Shown here in pieces: positions 22,392 through 28,317 of a DNA stretch of 31,280 nt. The notes beneath the pieces are model-generated. The model had not been told where the DNA came from. It was given only the letters and a program-made list of their open reading frames with translations, and made no database searches. The position numbers and the translations under genes are program-made. The DNA comes from a virus, in IMG/VR virus record IMGVR_UViG_3300036801_000195, positions 1-31,280 of that record. One strand, written 5' to 3'. The first letter of the stretch is position 1, and each line of letters starts with the position of its first letter.

Positions 22392-22789
22392 TTCCGCGCC
22401 GCCTCCGTCGCGTGGTGTTTCGCCAGCCGGTCCCGCGCCGCCGTCAGTTCCTCTTCGAGCAGCCGCATTTCGCGCGAGTTATCGATTTCGAACTTGGGTT
22501 TGTAACCCGCGCGGTCAAGGATGTCTTTCATGAGCAGATAATCGACCTTATCGAGCGAGAGGCGCGCGCCTTTTTTCCGCGCCGTCTGGATCTTGTGAAC
22601 GAGGTCGCGTTCGAGCAGCTCCAAGACCGGGTCCACCATCGCGGCGATCCGCTCTTTCGCTGCCTTCTGGACCTGGGGAGCCCCGCCGCCGTGAAACCGG
22701 CAAACCGTCCCGCCGGGGATCGGAGGACGTTTGCAGCGTTGCTTGGTCTGTTTCGAGTTCGCGGTGCACTGCCGCTTTTCTTCGCTCAT
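22388..22789 (-). CDS. Putative terminase small subunit (HGG-motif)
   Basis: 133 residues from ATG at 22789. Near the N-terminus are C8, C19, C30 and H33 in the pattern SKQTKQRCKRPPIPGGTVC then RFHGGGAPQV, a motif I know from proteins annotated as phage small terminases or HGG-domain proteins. The rest is helical (AAMVDPVLELLERDLVHKIQ, a coiled RLLEEELTAARDRLAKH). It would recognise packaging sites and hand DNA to the large subunit coded 1 kb downstream. Starts by ATGA overlap at 22786-22789 with the upstream gene. Confidence 0.65.
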   Translation of the reverse strand: MSEEKRQCTANSKQTKQRCKRPPIPGGTVCRFHGGGAPQVQKAAKERIAAMVDPVLELLERDLVHKIQTARKKGARLSLDKVDYLLMKDILDRAGYKPKFEIDNSREMRLLEEELTAARDRLAKHHATEAARK

Positions 22790-22968
22790 GCACTCGCGCG
22801 GATCAGGCGCAACAGGGTCCAGGAGCCGGGGGCCGGGGGTTGGGGCGCGGGCTGGGGCGCGGGCTGGGCCGTGATCCGCAGCGGCTGTTGCCGCTGCTCC
22901 CGTTGGGCCGCCAGCCATTGCTGTGTGTCGGCGCAGTGGCGCGCGCCGGGGGTGCTACCGCGTGTCAC
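22786..22968 (-). CDS. 60-residue Pro/Gln-rich small protein
   Basis: GTG at 22968, ending in the ATGA overlap with the small terminase. Residues 8-30 (ARHCADTQQWLAAQREQRQQ) are polar and helical; residues 32-48 are repeated PAPQP; the end is TLLRLIRAS. A ribosome site is not obvious, but the overlap with a real gene supports expression. No family recognised. Bases 22969-23011 appear empty. Confidence 0.45.
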   Translation of the reverse strand: MTRGSTPGARHCADTQQWLAAQREQRQQPLRITAQPAPQPAPQPPAPGSWTLLRLIRASA

Positions 22969-23011
22969 GGGCGTTTTGGGGGTCCATGTGGTCGGAGGGT
23001 GCCATCCGGTG

Positions 23012-23212
23012 CTATCTCTTGGCCGCGGCCGCGCGGTGCGGCTGCACGTTCGGGCGGCGCTCGTAGCGGGCGTCCACCCAATCCTTGAGCCCGTCGATGT
23101 GCTTCAGCAGCTTATTCTCGATACGCAGATTCACGAGAGTCCACGCAGCGTTACTGATAATGCCGAGAGCCGAGAGGCCAGCGATGATCCACTGCGGATT
23201 GAGGGAGTCCAT
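23012..23212 (-). CDS. Holin-like small membrane protein
   Basis: 66 residues. One hydrophobic span at about residues 8-29 (WIIAGLSALGIISNAAWTLV) precedes a charged amphipathic segment (LRIENKLLKHIDGLKDWVDA) and a basic tail. One-span proteins with a charged tail act as holins, pinholins or exclusion proteins in phages; no endolysin is visible, so which is open. Confidence 0.5.
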   Translation of the reverse strand: MDSLNPQWIIAGLSALGIISNAAWTLVNLRIENKLLKHIDGLKDWVDARYERRPNVQPHRAAAAKR

Positions 23213-23234
23213 AAAAAAGGAGAGAGCCGCGGCA

Positions 23235-23351
23235 TCATTTGATACCCAGCGCGCGGAAAGCGTGAAGGCGAGAGTGCTTCAAGAGCGAGTCGGGGTTGCT
23301 GAACCGGCCGAGCAGCAGCGTGATGAGCTGGCAGAGCAGAGCGCGGATCAT
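23235..23351 (-). CDS. 38-residue hydrophobic small protein
   Basis: ATG at 23351 overlaps the stop of the truncated integrase as ATGA; stop TGA at 23237-23235. MIRALLCQLITLLLGRFSNP is amphipathic to hydrophobic and the end is basic (KHSRLHAFRALGIK). It would be made only if the upstream fragment is translated, evidence that this truncated region is still an operon. Confidence 0.45.
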   Translation of the reverse strand: MIRALLCQLITLLLGRFSNPDSLLKHSRLHAFRALGIK

Positions 23352-23761
23352 TTCCAGCCCTTTAGCTGATCCGCGACTTGTTCACGAGTCTTCCCCAGCA
23401 CCTGCGCGTAAATCTCCGTCGATTGAATCGAGCGGTGGCCCAGGTGATCCTTCACCTTCACCAGGTCTTTCACCCGCGCGAGTACGTGCGTGCCACAGGA
23501 ATGCTTGAGGGAGTGCGGATGCGCCAACTCCGCCGGGATGCCTGCCGCGATCGCGTAGCGCCGCATCAGACGATGGACCTGGCGCTCCCCGAGGGCTCGA
23601 TGGTTCCGCGAAACGAATAACGGACCTGCCGCAGTCCCCCGCTTCTTCACCCACGCGCGCACCGCCCGCGCCTCGACATCCACCAGCCGGTATTTCCCGC
23701 CCCTCGATCCTTTCTTCCTCCGGAACGTCAGCACCCCGGCCGCACCATCCCAATCGCTCAT
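23348..23761 (-). pseudogene. 5'-truncated tyrosine recombinase
   Basis: The frame from ATG at 23761 gives 137 residues that align along their full length with the C-terminal two thirds of the intact integrase at 24895-25554 (for example PHSLKHSCGTH, VKVKDHLGHRSIQSTEIYAQ and VLGKTREQVADQLKGWK). Kept: the hairpin Lys (RRKKG), H-x-x-K, H109 and Tyr118. Lost: everything upstream, including the first catalytic Arg (GLRASE in the paralogue). It cannot be an active recombinase alone. The truncation point coincides with the end of the HNH-like sequence and with the 97-bp inverted repeat, so it arose by recombination. It may persist as a short DNA-binding protein. Confidence 0.8.
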
Positions 23762-23993
23762 GGTAGGAAATCGGGGAAGTCCGATGGCATTTGTGACAGA
23801 GCGGCAGCGCCTGCCGATCGTCGGATTTCTGGCCCAGTCCCCGCGGGCCGAAGTGAGCGGCTTCGATCTGTCTCGGATGTTTGCCGCACGCCACACAGGA
23901 GAGCTGGCGGAGGTAACGCAGGTAGGCTGCGTCTTTGACTGGCTCTTGCTTGCCGTAGAGACGTTGGCTGTTGACCGCGAGGATAAAGCTCAC
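23382..23993 (-). pseudogene. HNH-like gene fused out of frame to the integrase fragment
   Basis: From GTG at 23993 the first 79 residues match the complete HNH-like protein at 29746-30075: LAVNSQRLYGKQEP, CVACGK, EAAHFGPRGLGQKSDD and ALPLCHKCHRTSPISYHE. After this point the frame runs on for 124 Gly/Arg-rich residues that are simply the integrase fragment read in the wrong frame, to a stop at 23384-23382. The native C-terminus (LGPVKFALAHK... in the other copy) is missing. Zinc-type Cys and His are kept. Thus it is a 3'-replaced copy, probably not functional as a full enzyme, though the metal-binding part is intact. Confidence 0.75.
23756..23852. repeat. 97-bp perfect inverted repeat, left copy
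   Basis: Its reverse complement is identical to 29884-29980 over all 97 bases, from TTCGGCCCGCGG to CCTACCATGAGC. Beyond it the sequences diverge at once on the 3' side, while on the 5' side the two HNH-like genes are only moderately similar. It encloses about 6.1 kb with the integrase and early genes. Confidence 0.92.
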
Positions 23994-24047
23994 CTCCGCT
24001 GCTCTTTCCCGATGACCAGCGTCAGTGCGGAGAGTTTCCGATCGCGC

Positions 24048-24248
24048 TCAGAGGATAATTGCTCGCTCCCGATAGAAGCTGCACGAGGGATCGTGCTCGC
24101 TCGATTTGCCGCGGGCCTGGGCACGGGCGAGCGTCATGGTCTGGCAGGGGCAGCGTTTGGCTTTTGACCGCGGCCGCCCTGCATTGGTGGTGATCTTGCG
24201 GGCCTTGTTCATCTGGCGGGCGGCTTCTGAGAGGAGAGAGGATTTCAC
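24048..24248 (-). CDS. Small basic protein with Cys motif
   Basis: 66 residues from GTG at 24248; an in-frame ATG at residue 13 is an alternative. NAGRPRSKAKRCPCQTMTLA is a basic AT-hook-like stretch (GRPRSKAKR) followed by CPC, and the end holds HDPSCSFYRER, so two Cys pairs or a Cys/His zinc site is possible. I recall similar R-C-x-C-x-x-M-T-L-x-R-A proteins in phages and bacteria. It is two bases behind the next upstream gene, in one operon. A DNA-binding role is inferred. Confidence 0.55.
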   Translation of the reverse strand: MKSSLLSEAARQMNKARKITTNAGRPRSKAKRCPCQTMTLARAQARGKSSEHDPSCSFYRERAIIL

Positions 24249-24250
24249 GG

Positions 24251-24511
24251 CTACAGGGCCTCCACTCCGACGCGGGTCCCCACTAGCAATCCGTCGAAGG
24301 CCGGAGCGAACTGAGATTTCAGGAGCTGCGCTTGCTTGCGCCCATCGATCCGCTCGCTGACAGTTCCACCGCCCATCCGGCTATAGACCACAGGCTGATC
24401 ATTTTGGAGCATGAGCTCGAACTTCGGATTCAGAAGCAACCGCCCCCCCGAGATGCGCGCATTCGGATAGCTCGTTTTCACCATTTCCAGGATGTCGTTG
24501 AGGTTGGTCAT
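24251..24511 (-). CDS. First gene of a short leftward early operon, unknown
   Basis: 86 residues from ATG with a good AAGGAG about 12 bases upstream. Sequence NLNDILEMVKTSYPNARISG is helical, then strands (GRLLLNPKFELMLQNDQPVV) and a Gly-rich turn, ending VGTRVGVEAL. No helix-turn-helix is obvious, so I do not call it a repressor. It sits directly behind the operator-rich promoter region at 24531-24608 and so is probably regulated early in infection or in the lysogen. Confidence 0.65.
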   Translation of the reverse strand: MTNLNDILEMVKTSYPNARISGGRLLLNPKFELMLQNDQPVVYSRMGGGTVSERIDGRKQAQLLKSQFAPAFDGLLVGTRVGVEAL

Positions 24512-24530
24512 TTTGTCGTTTGCTCCTTAC

Positions 24531-24608
24531 ATGATCATAGTGACATAATCACGTTATTCTGTCAACTAAACTGAAGTACCAATGTTGTGAGAAAGTACCA
24601 ATCATGAT
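24531..24608 (-). promoter_or_regulatory. Early promoter with several operator-like repeats
   Basis: An AT-rich island in GC-rich DNA, upstream of the 24251 gene. It holds palindromes ATGATCAT (24531-24538) and ATCATGAT (24601-24608), an inverted repeat GTGA-N5-TCAC (24540-24552), and a direct repeat AAGTACCAAT at 24574-24583 and 24593-24602 (19-bp period). On the minus strand a TTGACA and a TATGAT flank the GTGA/TCAC element, but 20 bp apart, longer than the usual spacer, so exact promoter elements are uncertain. The layout suggests repressor control. Confidence 0.5.
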
Positions 24609-24635
24609 TGCCGCCCTCTACGCCCCGCCACGCCC

Positions 24636-24890
24636 CTACTCGGGCCTTTTCTTTGCCTGGAGTTCCGAGATGCGTCCTTCAATGAGCTTGATCGCTTCTC
24701 GAAGCTCCGAGATCTGAACGTCGATCAGCGAATTCTGGACCCGATCCCAATGCTGGTCGAGCGTAAGGCCCGGACGCGCCCAATCGGGCTGGTGACACTT
24801 CGGGCAGCGCCGCGGCTCGTTCTCTGTTTGTCCCGTCCAATCGTGATCGCACAATATGCAGTGGAATTGCGGTCTTGTCTTCTTCGGCAT
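24636..24890 (-). CDS. Zinc-ribbon small protein
   Basis: 84 residues. HCILCDHDWTGQTENEPRRC then PKCHQPDW gives two CxxC pairs about 17 residues apart, a classic zinc ribbon, followed by a helical, coiled C-terminus (ISELREAIKLIEGRISELQA). The GGAGG ribosome site is inside the last codons of the integrase gene, four bases before its stop, so integrase and this gene are coupled. It may help integrase or bind DNA as a regulator; family not identified. Confidence 0.7.
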   Translation of the reverse strand: MPKKTRPQFHCILCDHDWTGQTENEPRRCPKCHQPDWARPGLTLDQHWDRVQNSLIDVQISELREAIKLIEGRISELQAKKRPE

Positions 24891-24894
24891 CCTA

Positions 24895-25554
24895 CTACCT
24901 CCAGTCGCGGAGCTGGTCCGCGACTTCCTCTCTCGTCTTCCCCAGCACCTGGGCGTAGATCTCGGTCGATTGGATCGAGCGATGGCCCAGGTGATCCTTC
25001 ACCTTCACCAGATCGTTGACGATCGATAGCACGTGAGTCCCGCAGGAGTGCTTAAAGGCGTGCGGATGAGCGAGAGACTCGGGGATTCCGGCCGCGAGAG
25101 CGTACTGGCGACACAGATGGTAAACCATCCTCCGCGAGATCGCGCGATGGTTGCGCGTGATGAAGAGAGGTCCGGCCGCCTGCCCGCGGCGCTTAATCCA
25201 TGCGCGGACGGCTTTGGCCTCGACTTCGACCAGGCGATAGGTGCCTGATGCCGATCCCTTCTTGCGCGTGATGCGCAGCGTGCCGGCCGCGGCGTCGAAA
25301 TCCCCGAGCTGGACGAGCCCGGCCTCGGAAGCGCGGAGGCCGCGATGGTAAATCACGCGGAATAACGCCCGATCGCGGGGCGATTTCACCGCCGCGAAAA
25401 ACTGCGCTATCTGCTGCTCGGACAAGTATTTAAGTTCGTCGGAACGCTGCTGGAAACGCTTGATCCTGCGGGGCTTGGCGAGTTGCCCAGTCTCATTAGA
25501 GTGAGCAATTCGGGGAGCCGCTGCAGCGGATCTAAAGGATTTGTTTGTCAGCAC
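24895..25554 (-). CDS. Tyrosine recombinase (integrase), catalytic-domain type
   Basis: 219 residues from GTG at 25554. Catalytic set: Arg74 in YHRGLRASE, Lys98/99 in the beta hairpin (ITRKKG), H165-x-x-K168 in PHAFKHSCGTH, His191 in LGHRSI and nucleophile Tyr200 in STEIYAQ. Lys in place of the usual Arg in box II is also present in the truncated paralogue and occurs in other integrases I recall. The protein lacks a normal ~100-residue N-terminal core-binding domain, so it is short like FimB/FimE. It should insert or excise the phage, or invert DNA. attP cannot be located by eye. Start overlaps the upstream gene by 23 bases. Confidence 0.88.
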   Translation of the reverse strand: MLTNKSFRSAAAAPRIAHSNETGQLAKPRRIKRFQQRSDELKYLSEQQIAQFFAAVKSPRDRALFRVIYHRGLRASEAGLVQLGDFDAAAGTLRITRKKGSASGTYRLVEVEAKAVRAWIKRRGQAAGPLFITRNHRAISRRMVYHLCRQYALAAGIPESLAHPHAFKHSCGTHVLSIVNDLVKVKDHLGHRSIQSTEIYAQVLGKTREEVADQLRDWR

Positions 25555-25795
25555 GGTGCGACGATCTTAACGTAACTGAGCAATTGACGGATTCCCCCGC
25601 CCTCGGAGCGTTCGCAGGCTCCGGATGGAGCGCCACCGACAAACTCAACGCTCGCACCACCTGGTGGACGTCCGCCAGCTCCACCTGGTCGCGGGCAAGC
25701 TCCGCCGCCGGCCATTGTCCCTGCAGGATGACTCTCGTTCGCCCGCGCCCTTCGCGGATTCGGCGAGACTGATCGGCCGCGGAGCAGACTCTCAC
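25532..25795 (-). CDS. Hypothetical protein upstream of integrase
   Basis: 87 residues from GTG at 25795, with the upstream stop in a GTGA overlap (25792-25795). SRRIREGRGRTRVILQGQWP is basic; AAELARDQVELADVHQVVRA is a helix; the rest is a Ser/Cys/Arg mix ending RADKQIL. It may be an excisionase-type or recombination partner because of its place before the integrase, but no such motif is visible, so this is speculative. Confidence 0.45.
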   Translation of the reverse strand: MRVCSAADQSRRIREGRGRTRVILQGQWPAAELARDQVELADVHQVVRALSLSVALHPEPANAPRAGESVNCSVTLRSSHRADKQIL

Positions 25796-26058
25796 CGAGC
25801 CTCCACCTTGCCGGCGCGTCCCAGCATGACGGTGCAGCCCCCGGACATGCCGGTGTGCCAGTGAAACGAACGGCCGTGGAGGGGATCGAAGGGGGAGAAG
25901 GTCCGGGCGACGAGCACGAGTTCGCCCTGATCGTTCAATCGCGCGATGCCGTCGAGGACGTATTGCCGAGCCCGGCCGGGAGAGGTAAAGCCTCCGCCTG
26001 AGAGCGGGACACGGGAGCGTTTGCGCGCCTGGCGGCGTGCGCGATGGGATAACGACAC
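25792..26058 (-). CDS. Hypothetical small protein
   Basis: 88 residues from GTG at 26058. The first 20 residues are very basic (RARRQARKRSRVP), then GGGFTSPGRARQYVLDGIARL and a strand-rich section (ELVLVARTFSPFDPLHGRSFH) ending in a Cys and Met-Leu-Gly turn. Nothing in it matches a known family. GTGA overlap with the next gene supports co-translation. Confidence 0.5.
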   Translation of the reverse strand: MSLSHRARRQARKRSRVPLSGGGFTSPGRARQYVLDGIARLNDQGELVLVARTFSPFDPLHGRSFHWHTGMSGGCTVMLGRAGKVEAR

Positions 26059-26111
26059 TTGGATTGTTGCCTCTGGGGGAGCCGCTCTATCCCGAGCGAC
26101 GAAATGGAGGG

Positions 26112-26136
26112 GGGCGCCCGATGTTTGCGGGCGCCC
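26112..26136 (-). terminator. Strong GC hairpin ending an upstream leftward unit
   Basis: GGGCGCCCG (26112-26120) and CGGGCGCCC (26128-26136) form a perfect 9-bp stem with a 7-base loop, in the 143-bp gap between the 51-residue gene and the 25792 gene. No T-run, yet it is the clearest hairpin in this region and probably ends or slows the 26.2-27 kb transcripts. The rest of 26059-26201 shows no gene. Confidence 0.5.
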
Positions 26137-26201
26137 GATTATGAATGAAACAACCGTTGGTGCGCTAGGAAAGACTCTACGTCACGATCGATTGGAATGC
26201 A

Positions 26202-26357
26202 TTACCCAAACAGATAGGTTCCCAATGTTAATCGAAAAGCTCGGGTGCGTCGTGCTTGCGGGCGCGTGCCTACCTGCGTCGGGTCGAGGATCCATTTCAT
26301 CGACGTGCCATCCCATACCCACCAGTTCCCATCGCTGCGCAGCCATCGCTCTGTCAT
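26202..26357 (-). CDS. 51-residue Trp-rich small protein
   Basis: ATG at 26357 overlaps the upstream stop as ATGA; stop TAA at 26204-26202. Sequence MTERWLRSDGNWWVWDGTSM then KWILDP and a basic stretch (RPQARRTRAF) ending LTLGTYLFG. Five Trp in 22 residues is striking for a miniprotein and suggests a small beta sheet. No family recognised. The overlap plus sensible composition support it. Confidence 0.55.
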   Translation of the reverse strand: MTERWLRSDGNWWVWDGTSMKWILDPTQVGTRPQARRTRAFRLTLGTYLFG

Positions 26358-26746
26358 GCTGCCTTCAGCGCCGTGACCGACACAATTTCTCGGGGCCCAA
26401 TCTGCTCGGTCTCCGTCAGATCCTCGAGCCCGGCTTCTCTCACCGCTTTGAGCGTGATCCCCGCGATTTCGATGAAGGTTTTCTGGCCGAGGCGCTGAAA
26501 CACTTCCATCTTGTCCGTGATCCAGCTCTTGTTTTCGCGCGCCGAGAGCAGCACGCGGAACTCGCGGCTGTCAAACGTAGGGCGGTCGGTGGCCTTGAAG
26601 CTCTCGGCATCTCCCCAGGAGAGGATTTCCGCTTTCAGTTCCTTGTGACGGTCGAGCTGGGGCTTGTAGAGCTTCAGCAGCCGGTCGAGTTCGGCGAATT
26701 CGTCGATCAGTTCTTTGCGGGAGGGAGATTTCGAGGGGCGGGGCAA
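26354..26746 (-). CDS. Hypothetical early protein
   Basis: About 130 residues from TTG at 26746, a weak start but no ATG occurs before residue 80. Helical N-terminus (KELIDEFAELDRLLKLYKPQ, coiled), then a beta section (TFDSREFRVLLSARENKSW) and FQRLGQKTFIEIAGITLKAV. I recall small phage proteins with this LLSAxxxxxxI ... RLGxxxFxEI ... PRxIxV pattern of unknown role. It lies leftward of an AT-rich gap with palindromes. Confidence 0.6.
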   Translation of the reverse strand: MPRPSKSPSRKELIDEFAELDRLLKLYKPQLDRHKELKAEILSWGDAESFKATDRPTFDSREFRVLLSARENKSWITDKMEVFQRLGQKTFIEIAGITLKAVREAGLEDLTETEQIGPREIVSVTALKAA

Positions 26747-26848
26747 GCAGTCTTCAGTGTCGGATCAAAGAGTAGGCGGAGGAAAGATTCACTGTGGTTA
26801 GTATGTGTATCCAGAGTGTCGCACGCCCGAGACACTTTGCATTGTGGA

Positions 26849-26867
26849 AATCATTTCGGAAGTGATT
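26849..26867. promoter_or_regulatory. 19-bp near-perfect palindrome, operator candidate
   Basis: AATCATTTCGGAAGTGATT pairs at 8 of 9 positions around a central G. It lies in the 174-bp non-coding, AT-rich gap 26747-26920 between two leftward genes, together with GTGTC...GACAC (26816-26835) and GTGGT...ACCAC (26876-26891). No clear -10/-35 pair found. Such a cluster fits binding by dimeric repressors. Confidence 0.45.
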
Positions 26868-26920
26868 GATTTTTTGTGGTGCGTTGACCACGAAATGTAG
26901 GAGTTTTCGAATAGCCTAAC

Positions 26921-27433
26921 TCATTGATTTACCGTTCGGCCGCGTCCACCGGTTTTGCCGCCCTTCCGGTTGCGTCGAGCAGTGGGAGTTTCGAGGCTCG
27001 CCGCGTACAATTCCGTGGCCCGGTCTACCGTCATGTCCGGCGCTCCGGCGAAGTAGGGCGCGAGTTTCGGTTCGAGCCGCTTCATCTCGCGCAGCTCGCG
27101 CTTGTCTTCCTTGAGCCGCTCTGGACTCCTGCGTTCGTAGTTGTAAGAGCGAATGCGCCGTTCGAGCGCTGTGATCCGCGCCCGGTACCGGTCGAGCGTC
27201 TCGCCCTCCACGATCCAAACGTGCTGAAAGCCCGCAAAGCTCAACTGCCGCGCATCCGGCGTCTTGCGTTTGATAGCCCGGATCTGCCCGGCGATGGAGC
27301 GGCGCGCGATCTGGTGGCTCACTTCCGCCCAGCGTTCCGCGCCTAGTTCTCGGATGAGCGCATCGGCCAGGCGCTCCGGGTCACCGGGGCGCGCGGCGAA
27401 TTCTCGGAGCTGCTGAGCGAGAAGGTCAGGCAT
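26921..27433 (-). CDS. Hypothetical protein, charged and helical
   Basis: 170 residues. Helical, with LLAQQLREFAARPGDPERLA at the start, RRSIAGQIRAIKRKTPDARQ in the middle, a clear coiled-coil stretch (ALERRIRSYNYERRSPERLK, then KRELREMKRLEPKL) and a Gly/Arg/Lys-rich basic tail (RRNRKGGKTGGRGRTVN). Likely nucleic-acid binding from charge; no family known to me. ATG 11 bases after the secreted-type gene. Confidence 0.55.
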   Translation of the reverse strand: MPDLLAQQLREFAARPGDPERLADALIRELGAERWAEVSHQIARRSIAGQIRAIKRKTPDARQLSFAGFQHVWIVEGETLDRYRARITALERRIRSYNYERRSPERLKEDKRELREMKRLEPKLAPYFAGAPDMTVDRATELYAASLETPTARRNRKGGKTGGRGRTVNQ

Positions 27434-27444
27434 GGGCTGCTTGA

Positions 27445-27933
27445 TTAGTGCCAGTTAAAATCGCCACAGGCAGCTCGCACTCTGACACCTTGGGAGGTCA
27501 ATTGAACCTGGGTGTGACTAGCAGCGGCGAGCCGCCCAAAGGTAAGGAGTTCAGCGATACATAAATCTGGAGCGCCGTTGAACCGAGCCGCGACGATCTC
27601 CATTACCATAAGTGTCGAAACCATTCGATTTTCTGGCTCACTATAAATCCGATCCATCGCATCGAGCGTAGTACCCACCTTCATCGCCGTGTTTGCAAAA
27701 AAGGATCCAGGAATCTCTGTGATCCGATGAATATCGGTTTTGTTGAGTTTTCCGGTTCCGATGATCTCCGCCCGCGCTGCAACCACTGAGCTCGCGTCCT
27801 GAACCCCTTGAATGTAGGCGATTCGCGCCGAAGTCCCCCACTTCAGCCAATCACTCCCGTTCGCGCTCTCCAGCGAGTCGCCTTCCCCGCTGGCAAGTGC
27901 GCCTAGGGCGAGAGCTAAAAACAAGAATTTCAT
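27445..27933 (-). CDS. Sec-signal small protein of the early region
   Basis: 162 residues from ATG at 27933, which overlaps the stop of the frameshifted upstream gene as ATGA. MKFLFLALALGALASG is a short Sec signal peptide. The mature part is W-x-x-W-G-rich then helical (SARIAYIQGVQDASSVV, GTTLDAMDRIYSEPENRM), resembling secreted YIxGxxD ... DxxYxxPEN proteins I recall from environmental bacteria, of unknown function. It may act in the periplasm, for example in superinfection control. A longer in-frame ORF upstream (to 28089) arises only from the frameshift and is not used. Confidence 0.55.
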   Translation of the reverse strand: MKFLFLALALGALASGEGDSLESANGSDWLKWGTSARIAYIQGVQDASSVVAARAEIIGTGKLNKTDIHRITEIPGSFFANTAMKVGTTLDAMDRIYSEPENRMVSTLMVMEIVAARFNGAPDLCIAELLTFGRLAAASHTQVQLTSQGVRVRAACGDFNWH

Positions 27934-28068
27934 AATTTGCTCCGCTTCTTCTTCGCCCATCTCGCCTTTGCAGCTTTCCGCGCCCGCCTCTGCGCGTTCT
28001 TTGTCGGTCCGCTTCGCTGCCGTGGCATGGCCGCCCTTCGAACCCAACTCCTGCGCTGCTGTGTTCAT
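27930..28068 (-). pseudogene. KGG-type small basic protein with one-base frameshift
   Basis: ATG at 28068 reads LGSKGGHATAAKRTDKERAE, the start of a common small protein (KGG-x-ATAAKR-x-x-x-ER). The expected end (RARKAAKARWAKKKRSKL then TGA) is present but in the next frame. The region is 139 bases, one more than a multiple of three, and the switch falls at a GGG in GCGGGCGCGG (plus-strand 27983-27985). Without the extra G the protein is about 45 residues and its stop overlaps the next start as ATGA. A real mutation, programmed slip or sequence error are all possible. Confidence 0.7.
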
Positions 28069-28071
28069 GGC

Positions 28072-28101
28072 TTGGCAACAGTACCACAAATCCCGTAGAA
28101 T
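28072..28101 (+). promoter_or_regulatory. Rightward early promoter, leaderless-type
   Basis: TTGGCA (28072-28077), 18-bp spacer, TAGAAT (28096-28101). The next start codon is at 28110, only eight bases after the -10 box, so the transcript would start within a few bases of the ATG, a leaderless message. It lies in the 41-bp divergent gap between leftward and rightward early genes. Confidence 0.5.
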
Positions 28102-28109
28102 GTGAATGC

Positions 28110-28286
28110 ATGATTAAAAGGGGCAGTACCAGCGTTTCTGATGCCGCTAGGCTCATGAACGCGGCCCGGAAGACCAAAAGTGGCGGCCGCAAGCCGGTAA
28201 TGCGTCCCTGCCCATACTGCAAGAGGAAGTTCAGCGCCCGCGAGATTCGCATCCACAAGCCCACCTGCATCGCTCGCAAAAAATAG
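28110..28286 (+). CDS. 58-residue zinc-finger protein, first rightward early gene
   Basis: ATG at 28110 to TAG at 28284-28286. The C-terminal half is PCPYCKRKFSAREIRIHKPT then C, a C-x2-C-x12-H-x3-C finger (C34, C37, H49... C53 region) with basic ends, as in many phage and eukaryotic C2HC fingers. The N-terminus is polar (SVSDAARLMNAARKTKSGGR). As the first gene of the rightward unit, from a leaderless-type promoter, it is a good candidate transcription regulator. Confidence 0.65.
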   Translation: MIKRGSTSVSDAARLMNAARKTKSGGRKPVMRPCPYCKRKFSAREIRIHKPTCIARKK

Positions 28287-28317
28287 TACTTTTCTCAAGC
28301 CGTCAGCGTTTTTGTCC

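Noticed and set aside
21947-23242. Long plus-strand frame (431 codons)
   Set aside because: Covers several coupled leftward genes including the small terminase; composition is an Arg-rich shadow.
23990-24124. 44-codon leftward ORF ending in a GTGA overlap with the HNH-like gene
   Set aside because: The end looks protein-like, but its GTG start has no ribosome site and it overlaps the 24048 gene by 77 bases; left out as unproven.
24251-24511. Candidate CI-like repressor behind the operator region
   Set aside because: No helix-turn-helix pattern or peptidase domain is visible, so only position would support it.
27445-28089. Single 214-codon leftward protein
   Set aside because: Produced by the one-base frameshift joining two genes; the true second start is 27933.
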